Assembly (NCBI RefSeq): GCF_040543805.1
Contig: NZ_JBEUMS010000006.1
Location: 280,104 to 344,103, forward strand
Origin: Arcicella rosea
GTDB taxonomy: Bacteria > Bacteroidota > Bacteroidia > Cytophagales > Spirosomataceae
Direction: 5' to 3'
DNA: 64,000 nt
Under the pieces are notes generated by a model. It saw only the letters and a list, made by a program, of their open reading frames with translations. It was not told the DNA's origin and made no database searches. This document shows, in pieces, positions 17,245-25,990 of the stretch (position 1 is the first letter of the stretch; each line of letters begins with the position of its first letter). Position numbers and translations under genes: made by a program.

Positions 17245-17970
17245 ATGCTATTAAAATTAAAATACATATTTACAATTGCTTTTATCATTTGTCTATCTCA
17301 ATACAATAGCTTTGGACAAGGACAAGACAAATCCGTGATTTTTTCGGGTAGAGTTGTTGCCGACCGTAGTTCTGAGTTTCTACCGAATGCTTATGTTTTC
17401 AATCCACAGTCAGGAAGAGGTACTTTGACAGACGATTTTGGTAATTTTTCATTGTATGTATATCCTGGCGATAGCGTTGTATTTACTTATGTTGGCTATA
17501 AAAAGAAGTATTACATCATTCCAAGAACCAACGACCAAACTCAAGTAGCCACCATTTTTATGACTGAAGATTCTAAGATGTTGGCAGAAGTAAAAATTTA
17601 TCCATACAGAACAGAAGATGAATTTAAAAAAGCATTTCTGGACATGAAATTGGATAATGAAGCAGGAAGAAAAGCTTTAGCGAAAAACCTTGAGCAATCG
17701 AAATTGAATGTATTGGCTTTAAGAGCGGGATTGAGTGGCGCAGGAAATTTCAAGAACTTTTCAGACCAAATGACTTTCTCAGCTGCTAATAGAAGCTTCG
17801 TGCAAAGTCCTTTAATGGCATTTACCAACCCTTTTGCTTGGGCAAATTTCATTAAGTCAATCAAAAATGGAGATTTAAAAAAGACTGAGTACAAAAAAGC
17901 GTATGAAGATGCTCCTTCTGAGGGAATTTCTCGTCAGAAATTCTTGAAAGAACAAAAAACTGGAAATTAG
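17245..17970 (+). CDS. Secreted protein with CarboxypepD_reg-like domain
   Basis: A 241-residue protein with a signal peptide (LKYIFTIAFIICLSQYNSFG, cleavage near 25). A CarboxypepD_reg-like beta-sandwich covers about 30-110 (FSGRVVADRSSEFLPNAYVF, GTLTDDFGNFSLYVYPGD, VFTYVGYKKKYYIIP). The rest is charged and helical with no known domain. Such proteins are periplasmic or outer-membrane associated; the role is unknown. A hairpin follows the gene. Confidence 0.75.
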   Translation: MLLKLKYIFTIAFIICLSQYNSFGQGQDKSVIFSGRVVADRSSEFLPNAYVFNPQSGRGTLTDDFGNFSLYVYPGDSVVFTYVGYKKKYYIIPRTNDQTQVATIFMTEDSKMLAEVKIYPYRTEDEFKKAFLDMKLDNEAGRKALAKNLEQSKLNVLALRAGLSGAGNFKNFSDQMTFSAANRSFVQSPLMAFTNPFAWANFIKSIKNGDLKKTEYKKAYEDAPSEGISRQKFLKEQKTGN

Positions 17971-18030
17971 ATTGAATGTTATTTTGCTTAGTTACATTTT
18001 CCAGTAATTTTCACAGCATTTATCAATTAT

Positions 18031-18079
18031 AAAAACTTCCAGAAAAACAGTTTAAATAAACTGTTTTTTGGAAGTTTTT
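18031..18079 (+). terminator. Terminator after the CarboxypepD_reg-like gene
   Basis: A long stem pairing AAAAACTTCCAGAAAAACAG (18031-18050) with CTGTTTTTTGGAAGTTTTT (18061-18079), followed by T-rich sequence. Confidence 0.75.
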
Positions 18080-18112
18080 CATTTTTATAAACATATTTAA
18101 CCACTTTGAATA

Positions 18113-18847
18113 TTGGAGTTTATTACTGAATCATACCGAATTAGAATTACCGAAGTAGATGCCCACAGCAATCTGACGATTCCTGCATTAAACGGACTGT
18201 TTCAAGAAATGGCTTGGCGTCATTCAGTTGTTGCTAATGTTTCTGCCCCAGATTTGAGTGCCCAACATAATATTACTTGGGTGCTATCTCGCATGAAAAT
18301 TTGGATTGAACAATTGCCATCTTATGACGAAACCGTTGTTGTAAAAACATACGTTCAAGAAATAGACAAGTATTTTTACTATCGTGATTTTAAAGTCTAT
18401 AATGCCGCTGGCGTTGAAATAATTCGTGCCAATGCCTTGTTTGGCTTGATTGATATTGCTCGTCGTAGAATAACATCTGTGCCCGACTGGATGCGTGCCA
18501 TCACTCCAACTTGTGGAAGCGAAAAGCCCGTACAAAAGGTTGCTGGTAAAATTTCACCCTTGACTACTGTTGAAACACAAAGAGCTTTCGATATTCGTTG
18601 GCATGATATTGATTCAAACCAACATGCAAATAATAATCGATATGTAGAATGGTTGATGGAAAGTGTTCCTACCAATGTGTTGAACGATGGAGTACTAAAA
18701 ACTTTTGAAATTATTTTTAAGAACGAAAGTCTTTTCGGAGATAAAATCATCACACAAAGCCAAAGAGGAAAAGATGGGTTTATTCACAAAATGGTCAATC
18801 AAAACGGACTAGAATTGGTGACAGGTGAAACTGTTTGGACTTTGTAA
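18113..18847 (+). CDS. Acyl-ACP thioesterase (double hot-dog)
   Basis: The protein begins MEFITESYRIRITEVDAHSN. No ATG is available in frame, so a TTG start at 18113 is the best reading (244 aa). The first hot-dog domain has the VLSRMKIWIEQLPSYDETV region. The second has HDIDSNQHANNNRYVEW, which matches the conserved Asn/His-bearing motif of acyl-ACP thioesterases. These enzymes release fatty acids from acyl carrier protein in the cytosol. It is a single gene downstream of a terminator. Confidence 0.85.
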   Translation: MEFITESYRIRITEVDAHSNLTIPALNGLFQEMAWRHSVVANVSAPDLSAQHNITWVLSRMKIWIEQLPSYDETVVVKTYVQEIDKYFYYRDFKVYNAAGVEIIRANALFGLIDIARRRITSVPDWMRAITPTCGSEKPVQKVAGKISPLTTVETQRAFDIRWHDIDSNQHANNNRYVEWLMESVPTNVLNDGVLKTFEIIFKNESLFGDKIITQSQRGKDGFIHKMVNQNGLELVTGETVWTL

Positions 18848-18908
18848 GCTATCAGGAATCTGAACTTTGAGTCATTAGCGTTGGATTACCAAGGCTGATG
18901 ACTCAAGA

Positions 18909-19556
18909 CTACAAAGTAACAATTCCTAATTTTATTGCCTCCACAACAATTCCTACTCTTGTCTTTACTTTCATTTTATAGAAAGCTTGTTCTCGATAAC
19001 CATCTACAGTTCTAGCACTACAACACATCAAATCTGCGATTTGATTGTAAGTAAGTTCTGTACAAGCATGACGAACAAATTCAAGTTCACGGTCGTTCAA
19101 ACCTAATTCTTTGATGGGATTTTTAACTTTTTCAGGATTCAAGCTTTTCAATAATTTATCTGTAACGAATTCTGTGTAGTGAAATCCTTTATTAATAACA
19201 TTATCTAAAGCCGTTCTAAGTTCAGAAGGTTTACAACCTTTCAGTAAATACCCTTTAGCACCATTTCTTAACATTCCGACAATCGCCTCCTCTTTATCGA
19301 ACATCGAAAGTGCTAATACTTTTACTTCTGGATAATTATTTTTTAACCATAAAGCCGTTTCGTAGCCATCCATTTCAGGCATATTGATGTCTAGCAACAC
19401 AACATCTGGAATCATTTTTAATTTAAAGTGGTGTATCAATTCTTTTCCGTTACCAACCTCGAACATCACTTCAAAAGTTTCCATTTTTTGGACTAAACCT
19501 GCCAAAGCATTAGCAAATAAAGTGTGGTCATCTACAATGGCGATTTTGTATTTCAT
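18909..19556 (-). CDS. NarL/FixJ-family response regulator (LuxR-type HTH)
   Basis: A 215-residue regulator. The receiver domain has the acidic pair VDDH (9-12), phosphoacceptor Asp56 in VVLLDINMPEMDG, and conserved Ser and Lys (ALSM, GYLLKG). The C-terminal LuxR helix-turn-helix covers about 145-210 (LNDRELEFVRHACTELTYNQIADLMCCSARTVDGYR-type sequence). It is the last gene of a four-gene minus-strand cluster, 82 bases after its cognate histidine kinase. Confidence 0.92.
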   Translation of the reverse strand: MKYKIAIVDDHTLFANALAGLVQKMETFEVMFEVGNGKELIHHFKLKMIPDVVLLDINMPEMDGYETALWLKNNYPEVKVLALSMFDKEEAIVGMLRNGAKGYLLKGCKPSELRTALDNVINKGFHYTEFVTDKLLKSLNPEKVKNPIKELGLNDRELEFVRHACTELTYNQIADLMCCSARTVDGYREQAFYKMKVKTRVGIVVEAIKLGIVTL

Positions 19557-19638
19557 CTTTCAAATCTTAGTGGTTTAAACAAGAGTTGTGAGCGGTACGC
19601 CGCAGCGGTGACGAATTTTGAGTAGTCGTCTCTACAGT

Positions 19639-20430
19639 TTAAGATATTAATAACGTAATTGTAATTTGTGTTTCTTTTCCAATTTCAGAACTAATCTGGC
19701 AAGTCCCTCCTATCAGTTTTACTCTTCTTTGAATATTTCTAAGTCCCGCCCCCGATTGATTGATTTCATTTTGCTGAATTCTTTCGATATCGAAACCTTT
19801 TCCATCATCTTTGATGGTAAGTTCAAAATTTTCGGGACTGTAACTTAAAAGTACTGTTAAATTTTGGGCTTTAGAATGCTTTAGAGCATTATTTAGAACC
19901 TCTTGGGCTACTCTAAATAAAACAATTTCTCGTTCATAACCAAGCGAATACTTTTCACCAATAATATTGATTTCAGTAGCAAAGCGTTTTGTTTTACGGA
20001 TTCTAGCAATTTCGTGCGAGAGACTTTCTTCTAACCCAAATTGTTGTACAAAGTCGCCATCAAAGCTTTTTGTTAAAGCACGTAAATCATTGATAGACTG
20101 ATTGATAATTTCGTTCGTTTGTTTGATATAACCATCCTTATCATCGCCTTCCTCTTCCATGACATTCAAATTAATTCTAGCCACAGAAAGCAACTGACCA
20201 ATATTATCATGCAATTCTTGAGCAATATCCTGTAAAGTCTGGTTTTGGATTTCTAATTGAGATTTAAGAATCTCTTGTTCGTAAGCGATTTTAAGAGCTT
20301 GCTTTTCTTGACGGTGTTTTGCTTGGCGTTTTTGGAAGAGAAAAACAAAGGAAATAATAAAAGTAACTAGAATACCAAAAATGATAATCCCAACAATAAA
20401 CGTAAGTAGAATTTCATAATTACTTCCCAT
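19639..20430 (-). CDS. NarX/DesK-type sensor histidine kinase
   Basis: A 263-residue kinase with one N-terminal membrane helix (8-32) and a coiled-coil linker. The HisKA_3 box is IAQELHDNIGQLL with His74, and the HATPase_c domain has EVLNNALKHSKA (N box), DDGKGFD (G1) and GAGLRNIQRRV (G2). There is essentially no periplasmic sensor, so sensing may come from the membrane protein encoded just upstream, whose frame overlaps this gene by 11 bases. The partner regulator follows. Confidence 0.92.
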   Translation of the reverse strand: MGSNYEILLTFIVGIIIFGILVTFIISFVFLFQKRQAKHRQEKQALKIAYEQEILKSQLEIQNQTLQDIAQELHDNIGQLLSVARINLNVMEEEGDDKDGYIKQTNEIINQSINDLRALTKSFDGDFVQQFGLEESLSHEIARIRKTKRFATEINIIGEKYSLGYEREIVLFRVAQEVLNNALKHSKAQNLTVLLSYSPENFELTIKDDGKGFDIERIQQNEINQSGAGLRNIQRRVKLIGGTCQISSEIGKETQITITLLIS

Positions 20431-21076
20431 GTTGGTCAGAGATTGTATTTTGTTTTACTAGAAATGCAACGATAAATGAGCTGTAGTAGATGTAGTTAGA
20501 GAAGTATCTTATATTCATTAAAATAGAAATAAGTATTTTATTCTGTTTAATATCAGAATCACTTACAAAATTTAGAGTTCCCAAAATAAAAATATTTGAT
20601 ATGCAGAAAATAATTAATCCAGAACTTATCCAAAATAAAGGATAATCTTTCAGCTCATTATGTGTTTGTATTTCCAATAAGTTCTTAAAAAAATAAATTG
20701 ATAGAATAGAAAAAGAAAGTAATTCAATATTCATATAATATGAATTAAATGCTGGCAAAGGTTGAATCCACAAGCTTAGAACTAATCCTAAAACTATAAA
20801 AAAAGGTATTAAATTCAATAATATTTTATCCTTGATATCATAGTAATATGCATAGAATACCAAACAAAATTGGATAGGAGTAAAAATGTGGTAAACTATA
20901 TAGTTGGACACACCATAAAATGCGATAATAGGTCCTAAAACTTCTGCAAAAATCGTACTTAACAATAGTAATAAGAATATCTTATTACTATTGTTAAGTG
21001 TTTTAATTTTTATTAACCCCACAAATATGCCGACTAATAAAACAAATATGTAAAAACAATATTTAATATCATTCAA
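20420..21076 (-). CDS. Membrane protein of unknown function, coupled to the histidine kinase
   Basis: A 218-residue protein with seven likely membrane helices and short loops (IFVLLVGIFVGLIKI, IFLLLLLSTIFAEVLGPIIA, YHIFTPIQFCLVFYAYYY and others). No enzymatic motif is seen. Its end overlaps the kinase gene by 11 bases (20420-20430), so translation is probably coupled. A membrane partner that supplies the missing sensory part of the short kinase is the most reasonable guess, by analogy with 7TM-linked kinases; this is inference from context. Confidence 0.7.
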   Translation of the reverse strand: MNDIKYCFYIFVLLVGIFVGLIKIKTLNNSNKIFLLLLLSTIFAEVLGPIIAFYGVSNYIVYHIFTPIQFCLVFYAYYYDIKDKILLNLIPFFIVLGLVLSLWIQPLPAFNSYYMNIELLSFSILSIYFFKNLLEIQTHNELKDYPLFWISSGLIIFCISNIFILGTLNFVSDSDIKQNKILISILMNIRYFSNYIYYSSFIVAFLVKQNTISDQHGK

Positions 21077-21128
21077 TTTCGTATAATATTTAAGTTCTTA
21101 AATCTATTCTAGTAGTTTGATAACAATA

Positions 21129-21725
21129 TCAGGGATATGGTATATAATATCTTCCTGTAAGGTTTCTCCATTCTGCTTCAGTAAATAAGTCGCCTCCTCC
21201 ACCCGGACAATTAATGGGACAAGGTCCTAATTGATCCTGTACTTCTAACTGTGGTGAATTATAAGGTACAGTTTTATCAATTAATAGCTTTCTATCTTTT
21301 TCGATTGTTACAATCATTGATAAGATATTTTTGCCTTGATACATTCTTAATCCAGGATATATTCTTACTAGCAAAGACCCTTTTCTATAGTTTGGTTTAT
21401 TAACAGTATCTATGAGGCTATATTTTTTAAGAATTTTGTTGAAATCATACAAATCAAGAGCATAACTTCTTCTAAATAGAAATGCTGTTGAATCAGGCTT
21501 CTTTTGCATATAATCGTACAAAGCAGTAATCATATCCATAGATTCTTGTATAGGGGTATCTTGATCTGGGCTTTTGTAAGGATAATATGGTAGAAATTGA
21601 GAATTTCCTTGAAACTCTTCTTTATTTTTAGAGAATAAATATTTTTGGTATCCATACGTAAGCAATCCTCCAACAAACAATCCAATAAAAGCAGTAATTA
21701 GTGGGTTTTCAAATAGTTTTTTCAT
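21129..21725 (-). CDS. Unknown membrane-anchored periplasmic protein
   Basis: A 198-residue protein with one N-terminal membrane helix (LITAFIGLFVGGLLTYGYQ, about 8-27) and a large soluble part. No family was recognised. The middle has a regular alpha/beta pattern (LYDYMQKKPDSTAFLFRRSY; GSLLVRIYPGLRMYQGKNIL). The end carries an unusual PCPINCPGGGGDLF stretch with two cysteines. It is the first gene of the minus-strand cluster that ends in the LuxR-type regulator, so it may be an input or output component of that system. Confidence 0.65.
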   Translation of the reverse strand: MKKLFENPLITAFIGLFVGGLLTYGYQKYLFSKNKEEFQGNSQFLPYYPYKSPDQDTPIQESMDMITALYDYMQKKPDSTAFLFRRSYALDLYDFNKILKKYSLIDTVNKPNYRKGSLLVRIYPGLRMYQGKNILSMIVTIEKDRKLLIDKTVPYNSPQLEVQDQLGPCPINCPGGGGDLFTEAEWRNLTGRYYIPYP

Positions 21726-21853
21726 GATAATTTAAGCGGTTTATGTTTAACAATTGATTTAACTATTTGAAACTACTATTTAATCATCATTTACACAATA
21801 GGCATTTTTACTAAAACCATCAAAATCAACAAATTAAAGGCTTTTTCAGGTAA

Positions 21854-21895
21854 AATACCGTATTTCTACGCTATCAATACGGGGAAAATACGGGG
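21854..21895. promoter_or_regulatory. Operator-like AATACGG repeats upstream of the kinase-regulator cluster
   Basis: Two direct copies of AATACGGGG (21876-21884 and 21887-21895) are 11 bp apart, one helical turn. An inverted copy, CCGTATT, lies at 21858-21864. The group is about 130 bp before the minus-strand cluster and 150 bp before the ABC exporter, in a 317-bp gap that is otherwise plain AT-rich sequence. It suits binding of the LuxR-type regulator encoded in the cluster; that is inferred. Confidence 0.45.
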
Positions 21896-21994
21896 TCATT
21901 TTTTAGTCTTTTTATACCTTTTTTGATACTAAAAAACTGATAGTTGAATCCTACTTATTTCCACCATGCTAAACCATTCCCCAAAATCTTATGT

Positions 21995-22002
21995 TAATTT
22001 TG
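21995..22002 (+). promoter_or_regulatory. Possible -7 box of the ABC exporter gene
   Basis: TAATTTTG matches TAnnTTTG and lies 40 bases before the ATG at 22043. No TTTG is seen at the expected -33 distance. Confidence 0.35.
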
Positions 22003-22042
22003 AAGTGTTATTGAAAACCACCTCAATATTTCAAATAAATTA

Positions 22043-23800
22043 ATGAGAAAAGAAGAAAAAAGCGGGCAAATATTTGATATACAAATCCTTAAAAGAATTT
22101 ACAGTTTCCTTACTCCTTATCGCTTAAGGTTTTGGTCTTTGGTTGTCATCATCATGGTTTCGGCTTGTGTGGTACCGCTTAATCCATTGTTAATTCGCCA
22201 TACCATTGATAATTATATTGTAGCTGGCAATTATCCGATGCTTGCTAACATGCTTTTGTTGATGATTGGAGTTTTACTCTTACAAGGTTTTCTGCAATTT
22301 GTTAGTGCTTATATGGCTGGTTGGTTAGGACAAACCGTTATTCGTGACATCCGTGTGCAACTATACGAGAAAATACTTTCACTTCGACTAAAGTTTTTTG
22401 ATGATACGCCCATCGGTCGTTTGGTAACTCGTACTGTTTCGGATATTGAAACTCTTAATGATGTATTTTCAGAAGGTTTGGCGGCAATTGCTGGCGATAT
22501 TCTGCAATTGGTTTTAATTACTGGCGTAATGTTTTGGACAGATTGGCGTTTGACTTTGATTTGTCTTTGTACCGTTCCGTTTATGGTGATTTCCACGTAT
22601 TTGTTCAAAGAATATATTAAGAAAAGCTTTAATGAAGTACGTTTGGCAGTTGCCAATTTGAATTCCTTCGTGCAAGAACATATTACAGGAATGAACATTG
22701 TTCAAATCTTTAATTCCGAGAAATTAGAGTACGATAAATTCCTAAAAATCAACGAAGTACACCGTAATGCACATATTCGTTCTATTTGGGCATATTCTGT
22801 TTACTTTCCAGTTGCCGATGTAATTTTAGCTGCAGGAACGGGTTTGATTGTTTGGTTTGGTTCAAAACAAATTCTGACACACGATATGACTTTGGGGACA
22901 CTCACGGCTTTTATCATGTTTATGAACTTGTTTTTTCGTCCGATTCGCTTTTTGGCAGACCGTTTTAATACGCTTCAAATGGGAATTGTTTCTACCGAAA
23001 GAATTATTAAATTGTTGGAATCCGACGAATATGTGGTGAACAACGGTACTTTTAAAGCCGATAAATTAAAAGGAAATGTGCGTTTTGAAAACGTTTGGTT
23101 TGCTTACAATGACGAAGAATATGTGTTGAAAGATATTTCTTTTGAAGTAAAACAAGGAGAAACCATTGCTTTAGTCGGAGCAACAGGCGCTGGGAAATCA
23201 TCAACAATTAATTTATTAAGTCGTTTTTACGAAATTAATAAAGGTAAAATTTTTGTGGACGATGTCGATTTACAAGACTATGAATTAAATAGTTTGAGAA
23301 GTAAAATTGGCGTGGTTTTGCAAGATGTATTTTTGTTTTCTGACACGATTGAAAACAATATTACTTTAGGCGATAAAAGCATTACTAGACAAAAAATCAT
23401 TGAAGCCGCAAAATTGGTTGGTGCGCATGATTTCATTGAACGCTTGCCTGATGGCTATGGTTACAATGTGATGGAAAGAGGTGCGACGCTTTCGGTTGGA
23501 CAAAGACAATTGATTTCATTCGTAAGAGCGTTGGTTCACGACCCGAAAGTAATTGTGTTGGATGAAGCTACTTCGTCTGTCGATACAGAAACAGAAGAAA
23601 TGATTCAGAATGCTATCGCTAAATTGATGAAAGGCAGAACGGCTATCGTGATTGCTCACAGACTTTCTACCATTCAGAATGCACACAAAATTTTGGTATT
23701 AGATAAAGGAGAAATCAAAGAAGAAGGTACACACGATGAGCTTTTAGAAAAAGATGGCTGGTATGCAAGTTTACATAGAATGCAGTTTGTAACGGCGTAG
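22043..23800 (+). CDS. ABC exporter, fused permease and ATPase (MsbA-like)
   Basis: A 585-residue half-transporter. Six membrane helices fall within residues 28-310, and the nucleotide-binding domain follows: Walker A GATGAGKS (379-386), Q-loop VVLQDVFLF (424-432), signature LSVGQRQ (483-489), Walker B VIVLDE (503-508) and H-loop AHRLST. It should work as a homodimer in the inner membrane, exporting lipid or drug-like substrates; MsbA-type lipid flipping is possible, but the sequence alone cannot settle it. It is monocistronic and ends at a bidirectional terminator. Confidence 0.9.
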   Translation: MRKEEKSGQIFDIQILKRIYSFLTPYRLRFWSLVVIIMVSACVVPLNPLLIRHTIDNYIVAGNYPMLANMLLLMIGVLLLQGFLQFVSAYMAGWLGQTVIRDIRVQLYEKILSLRLKFFDDTPIGRLVTRTVSDIETLNDVFSEGLAAIAGDILQLVLITGVMFWTDWRLTLICLCTVPFMVISTYLFKEYIKKSFNEVRLAVANLNSFVQEHITGMNIVQIFNSEKLEYDKFLKINEVHRNAHIRSIWAYSVYFPVADVILAAGTGLIVWFGSKQILTHDMTLGTLTAFIMFMNLFFRPIRFLADRFNTLQMGIVSTERIIKLLESDEYVVNNGTFKADKLKGNVRFENVWFAYNDEEYVLKDISFEVKQGETIALVGATGAGKSSTINLLSRFYEINKGKIFVDDVDLQDYELNSLRSKIGVVLQDVFLFSDTIENNITLGDKSITRQKIIEAAKLVGAHDFIERLPDGYGYNVMERGATLSVGQRQLISFVRALVHDPKVIVLDEATSSVDTETEEMIQNAIAKLMKGRTAIVIAHRLSTIQNAHKILVLDKGEIKEEGTHDELLEKDGWYASLHRMQFVTA

Positions 23801-23872
23801 ATTAGCTTTGAGATGTAAGCTTTGAGCAGTGAGCTTTTAAGTAAAATGAATTGCTAAATTTATTATCGTAAT

Positions 23873-23912
23873 TTTTCAATAGGGCTTGACTTAAGTCCAG
23901 CCCTATTGAAAA
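23873..23912. terminator. Bidirectional terminator between ABC exporter and TauE genes
   Basis: TTTTCAATAGGGCT (23873-23886) pairs perfectly with AGCCCTATTGAAAA (23899-23912). The apex contains a further palindrome, GACTTAAGTC. It lies between convergent genes. Confidence 0.75.
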
Positions 23913-23970
23913 TAACATTAATATTTCACACGGAAATCTGAAATTTATATTCCAAAATCCACAAATCGGA

Positions 23971-24927
23971 TTATCCTATAATCTTCTTTAAACTTGCCAA
24001 GATTACCACAATTCCAACCATAATCATCAAGGCTTTTACTGGCAATTTACTTGATAAACGTGCTGCAATTGGTGCTGCTACAATTCCGCCAAGTATTAAT
24101 CCTAAAATTACTTGCCATTGCGAAAAGCCTATGACAAAAATAAAAGTCAACGAAGACGAAAGTGAAATAAAGAATTCAGCCAAGTTGACCGAACCAATGG
24201 TATATTTTGGATGACGACCCGAAGCAATCAAAGTAGAAGAAACAATGGGTCCCCAACCTCCACCGCCAATAGAATCCATCATTCCACCAAACCAAGCTAA
24301 TGGCCCAATCATTTTAACATTTTTCTTTTGTTGGCGTTTTACCAAAGCTTTCTGAATAATTACAACACCCAGAATTAAAGTATAAACTGAAACCGCAGGT
24401 TTTACATAGTGCATATAACTTTCGGCTAAAGTAGAAAGTGCATAAGCACCCAAAACTGCCCCAATTACACCTGGAATTAATACGGCTTTAAATAATTTAG
24501 AGTTTACATTTCCAAATTTCAAGTGCATGTAACCTGAAACACCACTTGTAAAAATTTCAGAAGCGTGTACACTCATCGAAATAACCGCAGGAGAAACGCC
24601 AACATTCGCTAAAAAAGTAGAAGCTGTAACACCATAAGCCATTCCTAACGCTCCATCAATCATTTGAGCAATAAAACCACCTAGAATATAGTATAAAATA
24701 TCTGAATTGATTTCCTGTAAGCCTGTAGTGATATTTTGAATGGTGAGATACGTAAAAACGAAATATCCTACTATCATTAAAGCCAAGGCATTGAAAAAGT
24801 GTATGGCTACTTCATAAATTGTTCTTTCTCGTTTCCAAATTTTAATAATTGCCTCCTCAAAAGGATTTTTAGAAGACTTCTTTTTTTCAACAACTGGTTC
24901 TAGTTGAGCCGGCGATTCTATTTCCAT
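23971..24927 (-). CDS. TauE/SafE-family sulfite/sulfonate exporter
   Basis: A 318-residue protein with about eight membrane helices and the two family half-repeats: LGGFIAQMIDGALGMAYGVT near 90-110, and WFGGMMDSIGGGGWGPIVSS near 210-230. The family exports sulfite, sulfonates or related small anions. The N-terminal 30 residues are cytosolic and charged. The gene precedes and diverges from the chromate module; both deal with oxyanion-like substrates, but a functional link is not shown. It has a consensus promoter. Confidence 0.87.
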   Translation of the reverse strand: MEIESPAQLEPVVEKKKSSKNPFEEAIIKIWKRERTIYEVAIHFFNALALMIVGYFVFTYLTIQNITTGLQEINSDILYYILGGFIAQMIDGALGMAYGVTASTFLANVGVSPAVISMSVHASEIFTSGVSGYMHLKFGNVNSKLFKAVLIPGVIGAVLGAYALSTLAESYMHYVKPAVSVYTLILGVVIIQKALVKRQQKKNVKMIGPLAWFGGMMDSIGGGGWGPIVSSTLIASGRHPKYTIGSVNLAEFFISLSSSLTFIFVIGFSQWQVILGLILGGIVAAPIAARLSSKLPVKALMIMVGIVVILASLKKIIG

Positions 24928-24952
24928 AAAAAATTAAATTCTTTGTTTCCTA

Positions 24953-24983
24953 CAAAGTTAATAGAGTTAAATTAATCTACAAA
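24953..24983 (-). promoter_or_regulatory. Consensus Bacteroidota promoter of the TauE gene
   Basis: On the minus strand, TTTG (24983-24980), a spacer of exactly 19 bases, then TAACTTTG (24960-24953). This is the textbook -33/-7 pair of Bacteroidota, ending 25 bases before the ATG. Confidence 0.75.
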
Positions 24984-25060
24984 ACAAGTAGAGTAATTAT
25001 TTTAAATTTAATCTTTAGTAAATAAATACTTATTTTGTTATTCAATAAAAATCATTCGAG

Positions 25061-25924
25061 ATGAAGTGGATAACCCGTGAAAAACCCAAAATTGATAGAA
25101 TTGCCTGTCCGTGGCTGATAAAGAAATATATAGACACTGAAGCTGAATTTATTTTTGTGCCTTTTGATGAAGTTATCACTCAAGCTACCTTGTTGAATGC
25201 AATTCCTTTTGATGTTCCGAATGTTGAATTATCGCACCAATTGGGTTTATGTACTTTTGATAGCTTGATTGAAAAATATGCAATTGAAGATGAAGCTATT
25301 CACACAATGGCGACAATTGTACGTGGAGCCGATACAGACAGACATGACCTTGCTCCACAATCAGCAGGTTTGTGGGCAATCGCTGCTGGAATGGCGCACA
25401 ATATTCAAGACGACCATGAATTGCTAAAACAAGGAATGATAATTTATGATGGTTTATATAGTTGGGCGAAGTATCTGCAATCTGTAAAGCATTTCCAAAA
25501 TCCTTTTGAAAACCTATTGGTCAACGTTTTTCAAAAAGTATTTCAACCTGATGCAAGAAATAATCGTAAAACGCCAACTTGGGCAAAGGAGTTGAAAGAC
25601 ATCATTCAAGATCAAATTGATACAAATCTTACTTTGAGTTTGAAAGAAATTTCTAAAGAATTGGAAGTAAACCCCGCTTATCTTTCCAGAGAATTTTCTA
25701 AATACTTTGAAGATTTATCATTTGGCGAATACATCCGAAAACTAAGAATTGAAAAGGCAATTGATTTAATGAGTACTTCAAATCATTCGTTAACAGAGAT
25801 TGCCTATTTAACAGGCTTTTCCGACCAAAGTCATTTTACTCGTATTTTCAAAAAACATACAGGCGAAAATCCTTCTATTTTCAGAAAAAACATTTCTAAA
25901 AGTAAGTTTGATACAAAAAGTTAA
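25061..25924 (+). CDS. ChrB C-terminal domain fused to an AraC DNA-binding domain
   Basis: A 287-residue two-part protein. Residues 1-150 are the ChrB C-terminal domain (ITREKPKIDRIACPWLIKKY with conserved Cys17; IVRGADTDRHDLAPQSAGLW; WAIAAGMAHNIQDDHELLKQG). Residues 185-280 are an AraC double helix-turn-helix (SLKEISKELEVNPAYLSREF; LTEIAYLTGFSDQSHFTRIF). ChrB proteins sense chromate and control chrA in other phyla; here the sensor is joined to a different DNA-binding domain. chrA lies 66 bases downstream on the same strand, so this is probably its chromate-responsive regulator. Confidence 0.88.
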   Translation: MKWITREKPKIDRIACPWLIKKYIDTEAEFIFVPFDEVITQATLLNAIPFDVPNVELSHQLGLCTFDSLIEKYAIEDEAIHTMATIVRGADTDRHDLAPQSAGLWAIAAGMAHNIQDDHELLKQGMIIYDGLYSWAKYLQSVKHFQNPFENLLVNVFQKVFQPDARNNRKTPTWAKELKDIIQDQIDTNLTLSLKEISKELEVNPAYLSREFSKYFEDLSFGEYIRKLRIEKAIDLMSTSNHSLTEIAYLTGFSDQSHFTRIFKKHTGENPSIFRKNISKSKFDTKS

Positions 25925-25990
25925 TTACGTTCTATTTTACAGAGGATTAATCTTGGAGTTTTGTAAAAGTTAAATTTTAATATTTTTACA

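Noticed and set aside
18397..18753. 118-codon frame opposite the acyl-ACP thioesterase
   Set aside because: It is a complete shadow of a well-conserved gene, with no family resemblance of its own.
22309..22698. 129-codon frame opposite the ABC exporter
   Set aside because: It is antisense to conserved membrane helices and matches no known protein type.
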